A stretch of DNA of 64,000 nt from Paenibacillus lacisoli (GCF_030580655.1 NZ_JAUQTB010000004.1:1-64000), one strand, 5' to 3'; numbered from the stretch's first letter, positions 51,694-60,200 are shown. Notes: a model not told the origin generated them from the sequence alone. Numbers and translations are program-made.

Positions 51694-52068
51694 TTAAGCT
51701 TTCAGCGCGATGGTCTCGATCTCAACCAGTGCGTCTTTTGGCAGACGAGCTACCTCAATGGTGCTGCGCGCCGGATAGGGCTGCTGAAAGAATGAGCTGT
51801 ACACTTCATTCACGGCAGCAAAGTCGTTCATGTCTTTCAGGAAGATCGTTGTTTTCACTACGTTGTTCAGGCTGCTGCCTGCCGCTTCCAGAATCGCCTT
51901 CACATTGTTCAGCGACCAGCGCGCCTGCTCGGCAACTCCTTCGCCAAATTCGCCTGTCTGCGGGTTCAGACCCAGCTGGCCTGATGTAAAGATAAAGCCG
52001 CCGGCTTCCGCAGCCTGGCTGTACGGTCCGATTGCGCCGGGTGCATTCTCGGTAGAGATTGTTTTCAT
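51694..52068 (-). CDS. ridA: RidA-family enamine/imine deaminase
   Basis: A 124-residue trimeric protein that hydrolyses reactive 2-aminoacrylate and related enamines released by PLP enzymes. The signature PYPARSTIEVARLPKDALVEIE (about 98-119) with the substrate-binding Arg is present, as is TSGQLGLNP. It is separate from purR, unlike Bacillus yabJ. GAAGGGA lies 9 bases before the ATG. Confidence 0.95.
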   Translation of the reverse strand: MKTISTENAPGAIGPYSQAAEAGGFIFTSGQLGLNPQTGEFGEGVAEQARWSLNNVKAILEAAGSSLNNVVKTTIFLKDMNDFAAVNEVYSSFFQQPYPARSTIEVARLPKDALVEIETIALKA

Positions 52069-52154
52069 GTCTGTTCATCCCTTCATATGTAGTTCTTATC
52101 TGTGATCTGTTCAACATTATATAGTATGTCCCTGCTTCTGGCGAGAGCTCCCCG

Positions 52155-52820
52155 TCAGCCTTCTCCGATGACACGGATTATATCGTTCGGATAGACATGG
52201 GTCCCGCCTGTCCGGGTCGCCGCTACCCGTACCATGGCCCTGGCCAGAATGGAGGCGGGCATCGCCCGGTAGCCGGTTCCCCAGCGCTTCAGGATCGGGT
52301 CAAGCGCTCTCATAACTACCGCACCTGCTTCTTCGCCTGCCCGGCGCTGATCCCGTTTGCCGAGCAGCAGGGAGGGACGAAACAGGTGCAGGGAAGGATA
52401 ACCTATATCCATCAGCGATTGTTCCGCCTCTCCTTTAACACGGTTATAGAAGATCCGGGAAGAAGCATCTGCACCCATGGCCGATATGGCCAGCAGCTGT
52501 CTGGCTCCATGCTCATAGGCCAGCCTGGCCGCAAGCCGCGGATACTCCAGATCGACCTTACGGAACTGCTCACGTGACCCGGCCTGCTTGATAGTAGTTC
52601 CCATACAGCTGAACAGATCGTCAACCCCCTGGAACTCCTCTCCTGCTGTCTCGATCCGCTCCCAGTCCAGCTCGATCTGGTTCAGCTTGTGATGCTTCAC
52701 ATCCAGCGGACGCCGCACCACGACCGTTACCTGCTCATAGATATCACTTGCCAAAAGCTCTCTGACGACAAAGCCGCCGGTCAAGCCCGTGGCACCGATG
52801 ACCAGAGCGCGCATCCCCAT
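52155..52820 (-). CDS. NAD(P)-binding oxidoreductase, atypical SDR
   Basis: A 221-residue Rossmann protein with the N-terminal GATGLTGGFVVREL motif (about 9-22), LLAISAMGADASSR and FYNRVKGEAE (YxxxK) near 140, the pattern of atypical SDRs such as HTATIP2/YwnB-like NAD(P)H-binding proteins. Substrate unknown. ATG 52820 has GGAGG 7 bases upstream; a tandem ATG at 52823 or a later one at 52814 are alternatives. Confidence 0.85.
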   Translation of the reverse strand: MGMRALVIGATGLTGGFVVRELLASDIYEQVTVVVRRPLDVKHHKLNQIELDWERIETAGEEFQGVDDLFSCMGTTIKQAGSREQFRKVDLEYPRLAARLAYEHGARQLLAISAMGADASSRIFYNRVKGEAEQSLMDIGYPSLHLFRPSLLLGKRDQRRAGEEAGAVVMRALDPILKRWGTGYRAMPASILARAMVRVAATRTGGTHVYPNDIIRVIGEG

Positions 52821-52883
52821 CATTCTTCCTCCTTCGGATCCGATCATTCTGTCTTCTTCATTCAAACCTTCTGCCTCGATGTC

Positions 52884-54281
52884 CTAAACTGGAAGGTACA
52901 GGGAAAAGGTGCTGCCTTGTCCTTCCGTACTTTTCAGCAAGATGAATCCTCCTAGCAGGCGAGCCAGGTCTCTGCTGATGGATAAACCTAACCCTGTCCC
53001 CCCATAACGGCGGCTAATCGTCCCATCTGCCTGCTGAAACGCTTCAAAGATTACATGCTGCTTATGAGGAGGAATTCCAATTCCTGTGTCCTCCACGGAA
53101 AAGACAATCCAGTTTCCTTTCTGCCCGGAGCGCAGCTCCTTCTCCAGATGCGCCTTGACCCGGACCCGTCCGTTGTGGGTGAACTTAAGGGCATTAGAGA
53201 GCAGGTTGCGCAGGATCTGCTGAAGACGCTTGGGGTCTGAATAGATCAGCTCCGGCAAACCAGGCTGCTCCTCAAGCTCCAGCTCCAGTCCCTTCTTCGC
53301 AGCCTCCAGTTCGAAGTGAGATATCAGAACCAGCAGCGTTTCACTCACATTTACATCTTCTTGGACGATCTCCAGTTTACCTGCCTCAACCTTGGACAGA
53401 TCCAGAATATCGTTAATCAGCAGCAGCAGATCATGGCCGGAGCCGTACATAATTTCACCGTACTGTTTCAGCTCGTCTTCGCTTAACTCCTGCCCGGACT
53501 CCATAATCATCTGTGCCAGATTAATAATCCCGTTCAGCGGTGTCCGGAGCTCGTGGGACATATTGGCCATAAACTCCGACTTGTACTGGGAAGCCAGCAT
53601 CAGCTGCTTGGCCCGTTCCTCCAGCACAATTTTGGCCTTCTGCAGCTCCAGGGTCTGCTCGGAGAGGCGGGCATTGGCCGACTCAATCTCGTACATACGC
53701 CGCTGGTCCAGCTGAAAGTCACGCAGCATGAGGGCAAATGCGAAGCAGAGTACAATGCTGAGCGGAAGTGTATACGGGACAATTGCCGTCAAGTACTCAT
53801 GGGCCGTGATCACGCCGAACAGTGCTATATTCACGGTGTTGATCAAGTTCACAGTAAGGATTGTGATCATCACCTTGATCATCAGCCGATAATCGCTGCG
53901 CCGCAGCCACTCGTTCAGGAGCATGCCAATTACACCCAGAATCGCAAGGTTAATAAAGCCTGCAAAGGCGGCCTGGCTGATTCCAAAGGTGAAGCGCGTC
54001 AATCCGATGCCGACTCCAATAATTAATATATAATAGGAGCGGCTGTACGCCAGAATAGCAATGATCAATGGAACAATGCGCAGGTCAAAAATTACGTTCT
54101 CACTGAGTTGAAAACCAAAAAAAGAGCTGATCCAGCCCCCGAAAATCATCAGCAGCACAGAGAGGCTGTACTTCACTCTGGCAGATAAACGGGATAACGT
54201 GTACTTATAAAACAGGTTGGCCAGATAGGCCACGGTAATTAACATTCCCAAGTTCATCAGGAACATTTTAGAAAAGTGCAT
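52884..54281 (-). CDS. Orphan sensor histidine kinase with LytS-type 5TM receptor domain
   Basis: A 465-residue kinase: five or six N-terminal helices of the 5TMR-LytS/YhcK type (about 1-185), a coiled coil, a HisKA domain with phosphoacceptor H243 (SHELRTPLNG), and an HATPase with GLGLSISRDL. No response regulator lies nearby, so its partner is elsewhere. ATG 54281 has GGGAGTG 6-8 bases upstream; the open frame reaches 54302. Confidence 0.9.
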   Translation of the reverse strand: MHFSKMFLMNLGMLITVAYLANLFYKYTLSRLSARVKYSLSVLLMIFGGWISSFFGFQLSENVIFDLRIVPLIIAILAYSRSYYILIIGVGIGLTRFTFGISQAAFAGFINLAILGVIGMLLNEWLRRSDYRLMIKVMITILTVNLINTVNIALFGVITAHEYLTAIVPYTLPLSIVLCFAFALMLRDFQLDQRRMYEIESANARLSEQTLELQKAKIVLEERAKQLMLASQYKSEFMANMSHELRTPLNGIINLAQMIMESGQELSEDELKQYGEIMYGSGHDLLLLINDILDLSKVEAGKLEIVQEDVNVSETLLVLISHFELEAAKKGLELELEEQPGLPELIYSDPKRLQQILRNLLSNALKFTHNGRVRVKAHLEKELRSGQKGNWIVFSVEDTGIGIPPHKQHVIFEAFQQADGTISRRYGGTGLGLSISRDLARLLGGFILLKSTEGQGSTFSLYLPV

Positions 54282-54403
54282 GAACTCACTCCCGTGCTGC
54301 ATAAATTCATCATCATTCTACATGCAGATCCTCACCATCATATCATGAAGAGCATCATAGAGATATGATCGATTGGAATAACGTGCCTGACGGGTACACA
54401 GGC

Positions 54404-54441
54404 AAAAAAAGAACGCACATCAGATACGATGTGCGTTCTTT
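54404..54441. terminator. Terminator overlapping the 3' end of the 90-residue gene
   Basis: A 13-bp stem AAAGAACGCACAT/ATGTGCGTTCTTT has an 8-base loop that holds the gene's stop codon; T-runs flank it on both strands. Confidence 0.85.
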
Positions 54442-54692
54442 TTGGCAAAGGAAGACCTGGCCAGCTCAATCCAAGGCTTCCATCGTTTTCGATAAGGCAG
54501 GACAGCGGTCGAAGAATCCGGTTCACTGTAATGCTGGACGGTCTCCATGACCGGTTCGGCCTCGAAGGACTCCTCGTTTACCAGCATGTAATAACGCAAA
54601 TGATAAGAGCAGACGGTGTCCCCCTGCTGGACGATCACCTGATCGCCCCGGATTTCCATGACTCTGCCGGCAATTACATGTGATTGATACAT
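54420..54692 (-). CDS. Small hypothetical protein
   Basis: Unrecognised 90-residue soluble protein starting at an ATG preceded by GCGAGGAAG. The N-terminal 50 residues look like a small beta-rich fold (VIAGRVMEIRGDQVIVQQGD), the C-terminus is basic. It ends inside the loop of a strong terminator. No family recognised; the next gene upstream on the strand is csbD, 61 bases away. Confidence 0.55.
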   Translation of the reverse strand: MYQSHVIAGRVMEIRGDQVIVQQGDTVCSYHLRYYMLVNEESFEAEPVMETVQHYSEPDSSTAVLPYRKRWKPWIELARSSFAKKNAHRI

Positions 54693-54753
54693 CTTCCTCG
54701 CCCCGCCTCATGTTTAGTGTTGTCGAACAAGGTATAGCGTCCGGCACATGCTC

Positions 54754-54960
54754 CTAAACTCCATTATGGTTACGGGTCCAGCTGTCGTATTCCCGCTCTG
54801 CAGCTTCTTTGGTGTGACCGTATCTCTCCTGAAGTTTGCCTACGAATTTATCCTTCTGTCCGTCAATGACATCAAGATCATCGTCGGTGAGTTCTCCCCA
54901 CTTTTGCTTCGCTTCACCTTTTAACTGATTCCATTTTCCTTTAAATACGTTGCTGTCCAT
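54754..54960 (-). CDS. csbD: CsbD-family stress-response protein
   Basis: A 68-residue, highly charged small protein with the CsbD-family block KGKWNQLKGEAKQKWGELTDDD (about 7-28) and a helical tail. Relatives are general-stress proteins of unknown mechanism. The ATG at 54960 has GGAG 9 bases upstream. I see no convincing sigma-B promoter upstream. Confidence 0.92.
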   Translation of the reverse strand: MDSNVFKGKWNQLKGEAKQKWGELTDDDLDVIDGQKDKFVGKLQERYGHTKEAAEREYDSWTRNHNGV

Positions 54961-55213
54961 GTGGATCAACTCCGTTTCATTTTAAGTTTAAATCAAATAA
55001 TTTTCAGAGAATGATCCGCTTTAATAACCTTCTAGAAAAGCTGATAGAATCGGCCTTTGCTGCCAGCCGCTACGTTGTATCATTACCCGGGACACAGATT
55101 GCTGAATCCGTCAAGATCTTTACGAATCGGCCGGAATAGCTATTATTATAAGAATGAAGGCGGCCCATCGGGCCGCCTGTATCGAGTCTGTCGTAAAAAG
55201 GAGTCTTCATTTT

Positions 55214-55864
55214 ATGTTTTTACGTAAATACAAAACCTATCTGCTGTCACTCAGCCTGATGGTTACCCTGCTGCTTATGGGACTTGTATACAAGTCGCTT
55301 AACAACGGTACTGGCGGTGCACGGGTACTGAACTCGCCGGTCGACGGCCTCATCCCGCTCGTTCCATGGATGTCGCTGCCTTACCTTGGCTGGTACCCCT
55401 TTATTTTTGCCGCCATGGCTTACCTCTGCCTGCGCGATACCCGCCTCTATCTGCGTGTACTGCTGGCGATGAATATCTGCCTATGTGTATGTTATCTCAT
55501 CTATGCCCACTTCCAGACAACCGTACCGCGTCCGGTCTTGTCCGGCTCGGGGCTCGGGACGCGGCTGCTGCGCTATGTCTACAGTGAAGACCGCCCGTAC
55601 AATTGCTTTCCCAGCATCCATGCGCTGCATTCCTATCTGGTCATGCGTGGGGTTTGGGCGTCCCGCTCTGTCCGCCGCCGTTACAAGCTGCTGATCTCGG
55701 CCGGCTCAATCACGATCATTGCTTCGACGCTGTTGATCAAGCAGCACGTCATTTACGATGCAGCTGCAGCAGCCCTGCTCGGGGAGACGGTCTTTATGCT
55801 GCTGGGCGGCATCTGGATCTACAAACGGCGCCAGCTCACCAAATGGCGCCAGCGCATTAACTAG
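55214..55864 (+). CDS. PAP2/inositol-phosphorylceramide-synthase-like membrane phosphatase
   Basis: A 216-residue protein with five to six helices and the PAP2/AUR1-like active-site blocks FPSIHALHSY (with the catalytic His, about 130-139) and HVIYDAAAA (about 176-184). It probably acts on a lipid phosphate. The ATG at 55214 has AAAAGGAG 10 bases upstream; the frame opens at 55154. Its 3' end overlaps the convergent HD-GYP gene by 8 bases. Confidence 0.8.
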   Translation: MFLRKYKTYLLSLSLMVTLLLMGLVYKSLNNGTGGARVLNSPVDGLIPLVPWMSLPYLGWYPFIFAAMAYLCLRDTRLYLRVLLAMNICLCVCYLIYAHFQTTVPRPVLSGSGLGTRLLRYVYSEDRPYNCFPSIHALHSYLVMRGVWASRSVRRRYKLLISAGSITIIASTLLIKQHVIYDAAAAALLGETVFMLLGGIWIYKRRQLTKWRQRIN

Positions 55865-57365
55865 CATCGCTGTTCTTGTTCAAATTACGGCAATGCTCTA
55901 CGAATAATGAAGCGAAACGGGGATCCCATTGGGTCCCCTTTCCTTCGTCCAGAATGGACAAGGCCCGCTCTGCATCCATGCCTTTCCGGTAGGGCCGGTC
56001 CGAGGTCATCGCATCGTAGGCATCTGCGACGGCGATGATCCGGCCGAAGAGCGGAATGTCTTCCCCGGACAATCCATCCGGGTAACCCCGCCCGTCATAA
56101 CGTTCGTGATGAGAGCGTACACCGGGCAGATAAGGAGCCATGGCGTCAGCCGGCTCGATCTGGCGCAGAATATTCTCCCCAAGCACCGGATGCATCTTAA
56201 TCTTGTCAAACTCCTCGTCCGTTAGCTTTCCTTCCTTTAGCAGCACATAATCGGGGACGCCGATCTTCCCGATATCATGCAGCAGCGCGGTCTTGCGCAG
56301 CAGATCAATCCCTTCCTCACTCAGTCCGTAGATCTTCCCAATCGTCACCGAATACGCTGCAACACGCAGGGAGTGACCTGCTGTATAAGGATCACGTGCA
56401 TCCAGCGCAGCCGCAAGGGTAGCAAAATAACTGTCCAGCAGCTGACGGTTTCTGGATTCCCGCAGCCTAAGCCCATCCAGCATCATATTAAAACCGGCAA
56501 TCAGCGTAGAAAACTCATCCGAATACAGGTCTTTGGCACGTGTACTCAAATTACCGTTCTCCACGTTGCCCATCTTGCTGTACAACTGTTCAATCGGATC
56601 CCTGACCTCACGGGTCAAAAGCCAGCCGCCGAAATAGGCGAATCCGATACCCATGGCCAGGATCACGCCAGCCCAGGCCCAATAAGCCTCCGATTCCGCA
56701 GCATTCAGACCTTCCAGCCGGATCTGTGTAGCCAGACAGAACAACAGCAGCGGGAATGTTCCGATCAGCGTTGCACTGAATTGAAACTTCCGGTGAATCG
56801 AGAGCAGTACCCGCCCGTTCAGCGTCAGCTCATGGTCAAACTGACGCCGGCCCACGGCATGCAGCTCCATAAGAAGCGGGCGGATCGCGCGCGTGGTCAG
56901 GTAAAATTCCACAAGGGCATGCATTGCAGCCACTAAAATAGCACCAAGCGCAGCAACACCGACATAATAAGCTGGAAAGGACAGCATTTGATGCTTCAGC
57001 ATCCACAGGGTGATCCATGCAGCCGGTATAGAGAATCCGAACAGATGCGGGCCCATAATCCGATACACCGACATCAGCGGAAATCGATGTACCCGGATGT
57101 ACATGCGGTTAAGATCTTGCAGCGAGGCATGTTTATCCTGAAAAAACAGCCTGAGCGGACGGAGCTGAAACAGAAAAACCACAAATTCAAACGCAAGCAT
57201 GACCATAAGTGAAACCAGTACCAGAATCATCAGCCGCAGGTACTCCAGCTCCGGGATTTCAAGTGTGGAAACGATAAAAACCATGCCCACCACCATAACA
57301 GCCAGTACAGAGCCTAGGATATAGTTGCGAATAAGCACTTTGATAAAAGATATAAATACGGGCAC
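55857..57365 (-). CDS. HD-GYP domain membrane protein (predicted c-di-GMP phosphodiesterase)
   Basis: A 502-residue protein: six or so N-terminal helices (about 10-245), HAMP (about 247-300), and an HD-GYP domain with H363-D364 (HDIGKIGVPD), HPVLGE and the GYP signature (YDGRGYPDG, about 424-426). HD-GYP proteins hydrolyse c-di-GMP or bind metals and nucleotides. Start is GTG 57365 with AGAGAGG 8 bases upstream; the frame to 57470 is unsupported. Confidence 0.9.
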   Translation of the reverse strand: MPVFISFIKVLIRNYILGSVLAVMVVGMVFIVSTLEIPELEYLRLMILVLVSLMVMLAFEFVVFLFQLRPLRLFFQDKHASLQDLNRMYIRVHRFPLMSVYRIMGPHLFGFSIPAAWITLWMLKHQMLSFPAYYVGVAALGAILVAAMHALVEFYLTTRAIRPLLMELHAVGRRQFDHELTLNGRVLLSIHRKFQFSATLIGTFPLLLFCLATQIRLEGLNAAESEAYWAWAGVILAMGIGFAYFGGWLLTREVRDPIEQLYSKMGNVENGNLSTRAKDLYSDEFSTLIAGFNMMLDGLRLRESRNRQLLDSYFATLAAALDARDPYTAGHSLRVAAYSVTIGKIYGLSEEGIDLLRKTALLHDIGKIGVPDYVLLKEGKLTDEEFDKIKMHPVLGENILRQIEPADAMAPYLPGVRSHHERYDGRGYPDGLSGEDIPLFGRIIAVADAYDAMTSDRPYRKGMDAERALSILDEGKGTQWDPRFASLFVEHCRNLNKNSDAS

Positions 57366-57507
57366 GTGGCCAACCTCTCTTTCTCTCCGCCAGCAGCGGT
57401 ATCCGAAACCTGATCCCGAATCTTTATCTGCTATGGTTAATATCGGCCCCTTCTTCAGGAAAGTTAACATAACTGTATCCCGATACCTGTATCTTAAATA
57501 GCTATGT

Positions 57508-57546
57508 AAAGAATCCCCAGCACACTGCTTCGAGGTGTGGGGATTC
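57508..57546 (-). terminator. Terminator of the anti-sigma gene
   Basis: GAATCCCC pairs with GGGGATTC with an inner CAC/GTG helix; the leftward tail is a short TTTACAT. It lies 33 bases past the stop at 57579. Confidence 0.65.
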
Positions 57547-57578
57547 GGTGTAGTCGTTCTATTGGACTTTCTGTCTGG

Positions 57579-58433
57579 TTATATTTTGTTCACCGGTGCA
57601 GCCAGAATCAGCTTGCCCCTTGGCTGTGTTCCTTTATCATCGGGCTCCAGCGTAATAGCTACCGTGTCATAGCCATTTGGTTCAAACGTGTAGTACAAGG
57701 CACCGCTGCCCTGATTACTTTCGAATGTACCCGCACTCTGCTTGGCATCCCCTTTGATCAGCCATACCTGGTAGGCCTCGGTTCCCTGCAGCTTCGGCAG
57801 GTTCTCTGCCTGGACCACCAGATGGGTTCCCTTGCTGTCAATAACGATCGTGGCCAGCCCCTGGGCCACCACGTCTTCGGCCGCAGGGCTCAGCTTCACC
57901 GCTTCGCCCATGCGTGCCGTCCCGGCAGGCTGCTGCGCGGCGGCCAGCCGGCTCTCCAGACCTGCCGCCTGCCGGGCTGCGGCATCAGCCTGCTCCTGCA
58001 GGTTACCTACCCGTTCGTTCAGCTGAACGGTATATACCCCCAGCAGGATGGCGGCTGCGGCCAGGCCGGCGCTCAGCCAGCGCCAGCCGCGGCTTCCCCG
58101 GGAGACAGGCACGGTCCGTGCGGTCTCCCCGGCGGGTGCCGGCTGGTGCTGCGCGGCCGGCATCTGTACGGGCAGCGGTGCCTCGGTCACGCTGCTGCTT
58201 TGCAATTCTGTTCTCTCCCCAAGGATACTGCCAAGGACCCTTCCTTTCATACCGGCTGGCGGGCTGGCCTCCTCTGCAGCAAAGGGCAGCAATTCCGTGA
58301 CCTCACGCAGTTCGGCTACCAGCCTTCTCGCCTCCTCGCTCTGTTCCAGCAGTTTCTCGAACTCTTCCTTCTCATCCCCATCAAGTGCATCGAGCACATA
58401 AAGAGCAGCCAACTCCTCTTGTACATCAGTCAT
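57579..58433 (-). CDS. RskA-type anti-sigma factor
   Basis: A 284-residue single-pass membrane protein: N-terminal anti-sigma helical domain with zinc-less Asp-rich start (ALYVLDALDGDEKEEFEKLL), TM helix (about 118-136, SAGLAAAAILLGVYT), coiled coil and the external RskA domain (from about 180, with EAYQVWLIKGD and the C-terminal PRGKLILAAP). It binds and holds the sigma factor at the membrane until cleaved. The ATG (58433) overlaps the sigma stop in ATGACTGA, coupling their translation. Confidence 0.9.
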   Translation of the reverse strand: MTDVQEELAALYVLDALDGDEKEEFEKLLEQSEEARRLVAELREVTELLPFAAEEASPPAGMKGRVLGSILGERTELQSSSVTEAPLPVQMPAAQHQPAPAGETARTVPVSRGSRGWRWLSAGLAAAAILLGVYTVQLNERVGNLQEQADAAARQAAGLESRLAAAQQPAGTARMGEAVKLSPAAEDVVAQGLATIVIDSKGTHLVVQAENLPKLQGTEAYQVWLIKGDAKQSAGTFESNQGSGALYYTFEPNGYDTVAITLEPDDKGTQPRGKLILAAPVNKI

Positions 58434-59016
58434 GGACATATCCCCCCCTTTCCGATTCCAGCGTGATTCCTTCCGCAGCGAGCCTCTTTTGCAGCTGCTT
58501 CATCGCAAGCCTTGTCCTGCTCTTGACCGTCCCGAGCGGGATCTTGTAGCGGTCTGATACTTCCTGCTGGGTTAATCCGCCGAAATAGATGGACTCAATC
58601 ACTTCCTGCTGATCGCCGCTGAGCAGTGACAGGGCTTTGCGGACCGCATGTCCCAGCCACTTGCGCTGCACCTCGGCTTCTGTATTCCGGCTCTCATCCG
58701 GAATGCGGAGCAAGGTCTGATCTTCCACGGCTTCCGCAGTACGGGTTCGTTTGCGAAGCAAGTCTATAGCAATGTTGCGGGTAATGGTAAACATCCATGT
58801 TGTCAGCTTTCCCTGCTGGTGATCATAGCTTTCTGCACGATTCCATATCCGGAGAAACAATTCCTGGACAACCTCCTCGGCAGCCATTGCCTCATGAACA
58901 ATCCGGATGGCAAAGGAATAAATCACCCGCTCATATCGGTCGTACAGTTCTTCCAGCGCAGCCGGATCACGGTCTGCGATCCGCTGCATAAGCCGGTTGT
59001 CATCCAACGGTTCCAT
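58426..59016 (-). CDS. ECF RNA polymerase sigma factor
   Basis: A 196-residue group IV sigma factor: region 2 (about 12-85, YDRYERVIYSFAIRIVHEA...FLRIWNRA and TRNIAIDLLRKR) and region 4 (about 125-180, QQEVIESIYFGGLTQQEVSDRYKIPLGTVKSR). Close to the SigK/RskA-paired ECF type. ATG 59016 has GAGGAG 10 bases upstream; the frame opens at 59061. Forms an operon with the anti-sigma gene; its own promoter is unclear, though TATAAT lies at 59051-59056. Confidence 0.92.
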   Translation of the reverse strand: MEPLDDNRLMQRIADRDPAALEELYDRYERVIYSFAIRIVHEAMAAEEVVQELFLRIWNRAESYDHQQGKLTTWMFTITRNIAIDLLRKRTRTAEAVEDQTLLRIPDESRNTEAEVQRKWLGHAVRKALSLLSGDQQEVIESIYFGGLTQQEVSDRYKIPLGTVKSRTRLAMKQLQKRLAAEGITLESERGGYVHD

Positions 59017-59185
59017 GATGTGAGAACTCCTCTCCTGAACTTTCCCTCTCATTATAACCATCGTTCCAGAGATAAAAATAGTTCTCTTTTTGCATGATTT
59101 TGTTGATCATTTTCTGATTTCACCTCTTTCTCTTTATTCGTTTTACATTCCGTTCCATTTATTTTCATTAATTTGAAGCAGACCC

Positions 59186-59214
59186 TTTACCTGAGGTGTA
59201 TTTCATGGTACAAT
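59186..59214 (+). promoter_or_regulatory. Promoter-like element of a possible ncRNA
   Basis: TTTACC (59186-59191) and TACAAT (59209-59214) are separated by 17 bases on the plus strand. A transcript from about 59221 to the terminator at 59552 would be about 330 bases long. Confidence 0.45.
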
Positions 59215-59517
59215 TGATTTGTATGTTTTTTAACCCCTTATAGTTCTTCGATAGAAAACTCCCACATTCACCGCAAGGAGATTTTTGTACAATTCTTATT
59301 TTTAACCCACATTAGTATGACAAGTACGAATTTTGTTTTTTCAACATTCACACTGGCGCGGTCATCGGAGCCGCAAGGACAAAAGAGAGGTAGGGCTTTT
59401 GTTGTTTTTGGAAATTCAGTGAAGAACTCAGCTGCCTGACAGGGCATTCCATACACCCGCTGACATGGGGTTATATACAGCAAGCCGTTTCGGGTATGCC
59501 GAAACGCTGCGGCACAG

Positions 59518-59552
59518 AACAACCCGCCGGATCACAGATCCGGCGGGTTGTT
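59518..59552. terminator. Terminator of the possible ncRNA and/or the winged-helix gene
   Basis: A 16-bp GC-rich stem (AACAACCCGCCGGATC and complement) with a 3-base loop; the plus-strand tail TTTGTTC is T-rich. It lies 31 bases past the end of the gene at 59584-59871 as well. Confidence 0.85.
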
Positions 59553-59583
59553 TGTTCATACGGCCATATGTATTCTCTTCTGC

Positions 59584-59871
59584 TCAGTAATCCGTCCAGT
59601 AGCTCAGGTCTCCGCCGCCGATCGGACGGACCGCCGCCGACAGATTGCGCTCCTGGCGCTCCCAGCCCTCAATGATTACCACAGTCTGTACGGAAGACTT
59701 ATCGTCCCAATAGACATATTTGTCTTTCTCCAGGTTCAGCAGGCCCTGCATGATATCATGACGCCGTCTGCCTGTCCGGGCCGTCAATTCCACCATGGAG
59801 GGCATCCGCCGATGCTGTGCAAAAAAGTTGTACAGGATGCGCAGCAGCTTACGTTCAAAGTCAGGCAGCAT
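59584..59871 (-). CDS. Small winged-helix protein under a LexA box
   Basis: A 95-residue protein. Residues about 1-60 resemble the LexA N-terminal winged helix (FERKLLRILYNFFAQHRRMPSMVELTARTG...LLNLEKDKYVYWDD), with recognition-helix residues RRRHDIM where LexA has its DNA-reading helix; the rest is short and shows no S24 peptidase, so it cannot self-cleave. AAGGT precedes the ATG. Its promoter carries a LexA box, so it is probably SOS-induced. A role as a regulator or LexA modulator is inference. Confidence 0.75.
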   Translation of the reverse strand: MLPDFERKLLRILYNFFAQHRRMPSMVELTARTGRRRHDIMQGLLNLEKDKYVYWDDKSSVQTVVIIEGWERQERNLSAAVRPIGGGDLSYWTDY

Positions 59872-59911
59872 ACCTTACCCCCGTTATCCCAGATTAACTC
59901 CTTCAACACAA

Positions 59912-59923
59912 GAACATTTGTTC
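59912..59923 (-). promoter_or_regulatory. LexA (SOS) box
   Basis: GAACATTTGTTC has perfect GAAC/GTTC half-sites at the spacing of the Bacillus LexA box (GAAC-N4-GTTC). It lies just downstream of the -10 of the winged-helix gene, covering the start site, as in repressed SOS genes. Confidence 0.7.
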
Positions 59924-59925
59924 TT

Positions 59926-59954
59926 ATTATATGTCAAATCTGTTTTTTCAGCAA
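59926..59954 (-). promoter_or_regulatory. Promoter of the winged-helix gene
   Basis: TTGCTG (59949-59954) and TATAAT (59926-59931) are separated by 17 bases. Confidence 0.75.
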
Positions 59955-60069
59955 CAAAAAAAGAGCCCCCCGGAGCCACCGGAAGACTAAAGCCGGAAAT
60001 CGCGGTGTCCGGTCACCGTTAAGCATCTATATCAATGAGAGGTTACTTGTATAGTACCCGTTGAAGCTT

Positions 60070-60116
60070 AAATGTTGCTGATATGTACCTTAAAGGCACA
60101 TTAAAATCAGCATTTT
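60070..60116. repeat. Long hairpin in intergenic DNA
   Basis: Outer arms TGCTGAT/ATCAGCA (60076-60082 and 60106-60112, extended by AAAT/ATTT) and inner arms ATGTACC/GGCACAT with one mismatch form a long stem-loop. It is not next to a gene end in an obvious way and has no clear T-run. Apart from this hairpin and the LexA promoter, 59872-60200 holds no gene. Confidence 0.5.
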
Positions 60117-60142
60117 GTTCAAAATAAGATAAACAAGACAAC

Positions 60143-60178
60143 AAAAAAAGACGCAAGCCCGGATGCGGAACCTGCGTC
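60143..60178 (-). terminator. Terminator of the 39-residue gene
   Basis: GACGCA pairs with TGCGTC with a 17-base loop and is followed leftward by seven T, 25 bases past the stop. Confidence 0.75.
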
Positions 60179-60200
60179 CTATCAACTCTTCATCGTAAGC

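Larger units (their letters stand above)
59017..59583. other. Long non-coding stretch
   Basis: More than 550 bases with no supported gene. It contains the sigma-gene upstream region (minus strand) and, on the plus strand, the promoter at 59186-59214, a region rich in short hairpins including CGTTTCGG/CCGAAACG (59487-59507), and the strong terminator at 59518-59552. An 84-residue frame on the minus strand (59268-59522) has no ribosome site and unlikely composition. Confidence 0.6.

Noticed and set aside
59268..59522. An 84-residue frame between the sigma gene and the winged-helix gene
   Set aside because: No ribosome binding site, odd composition, and it crosses the hairpin region.
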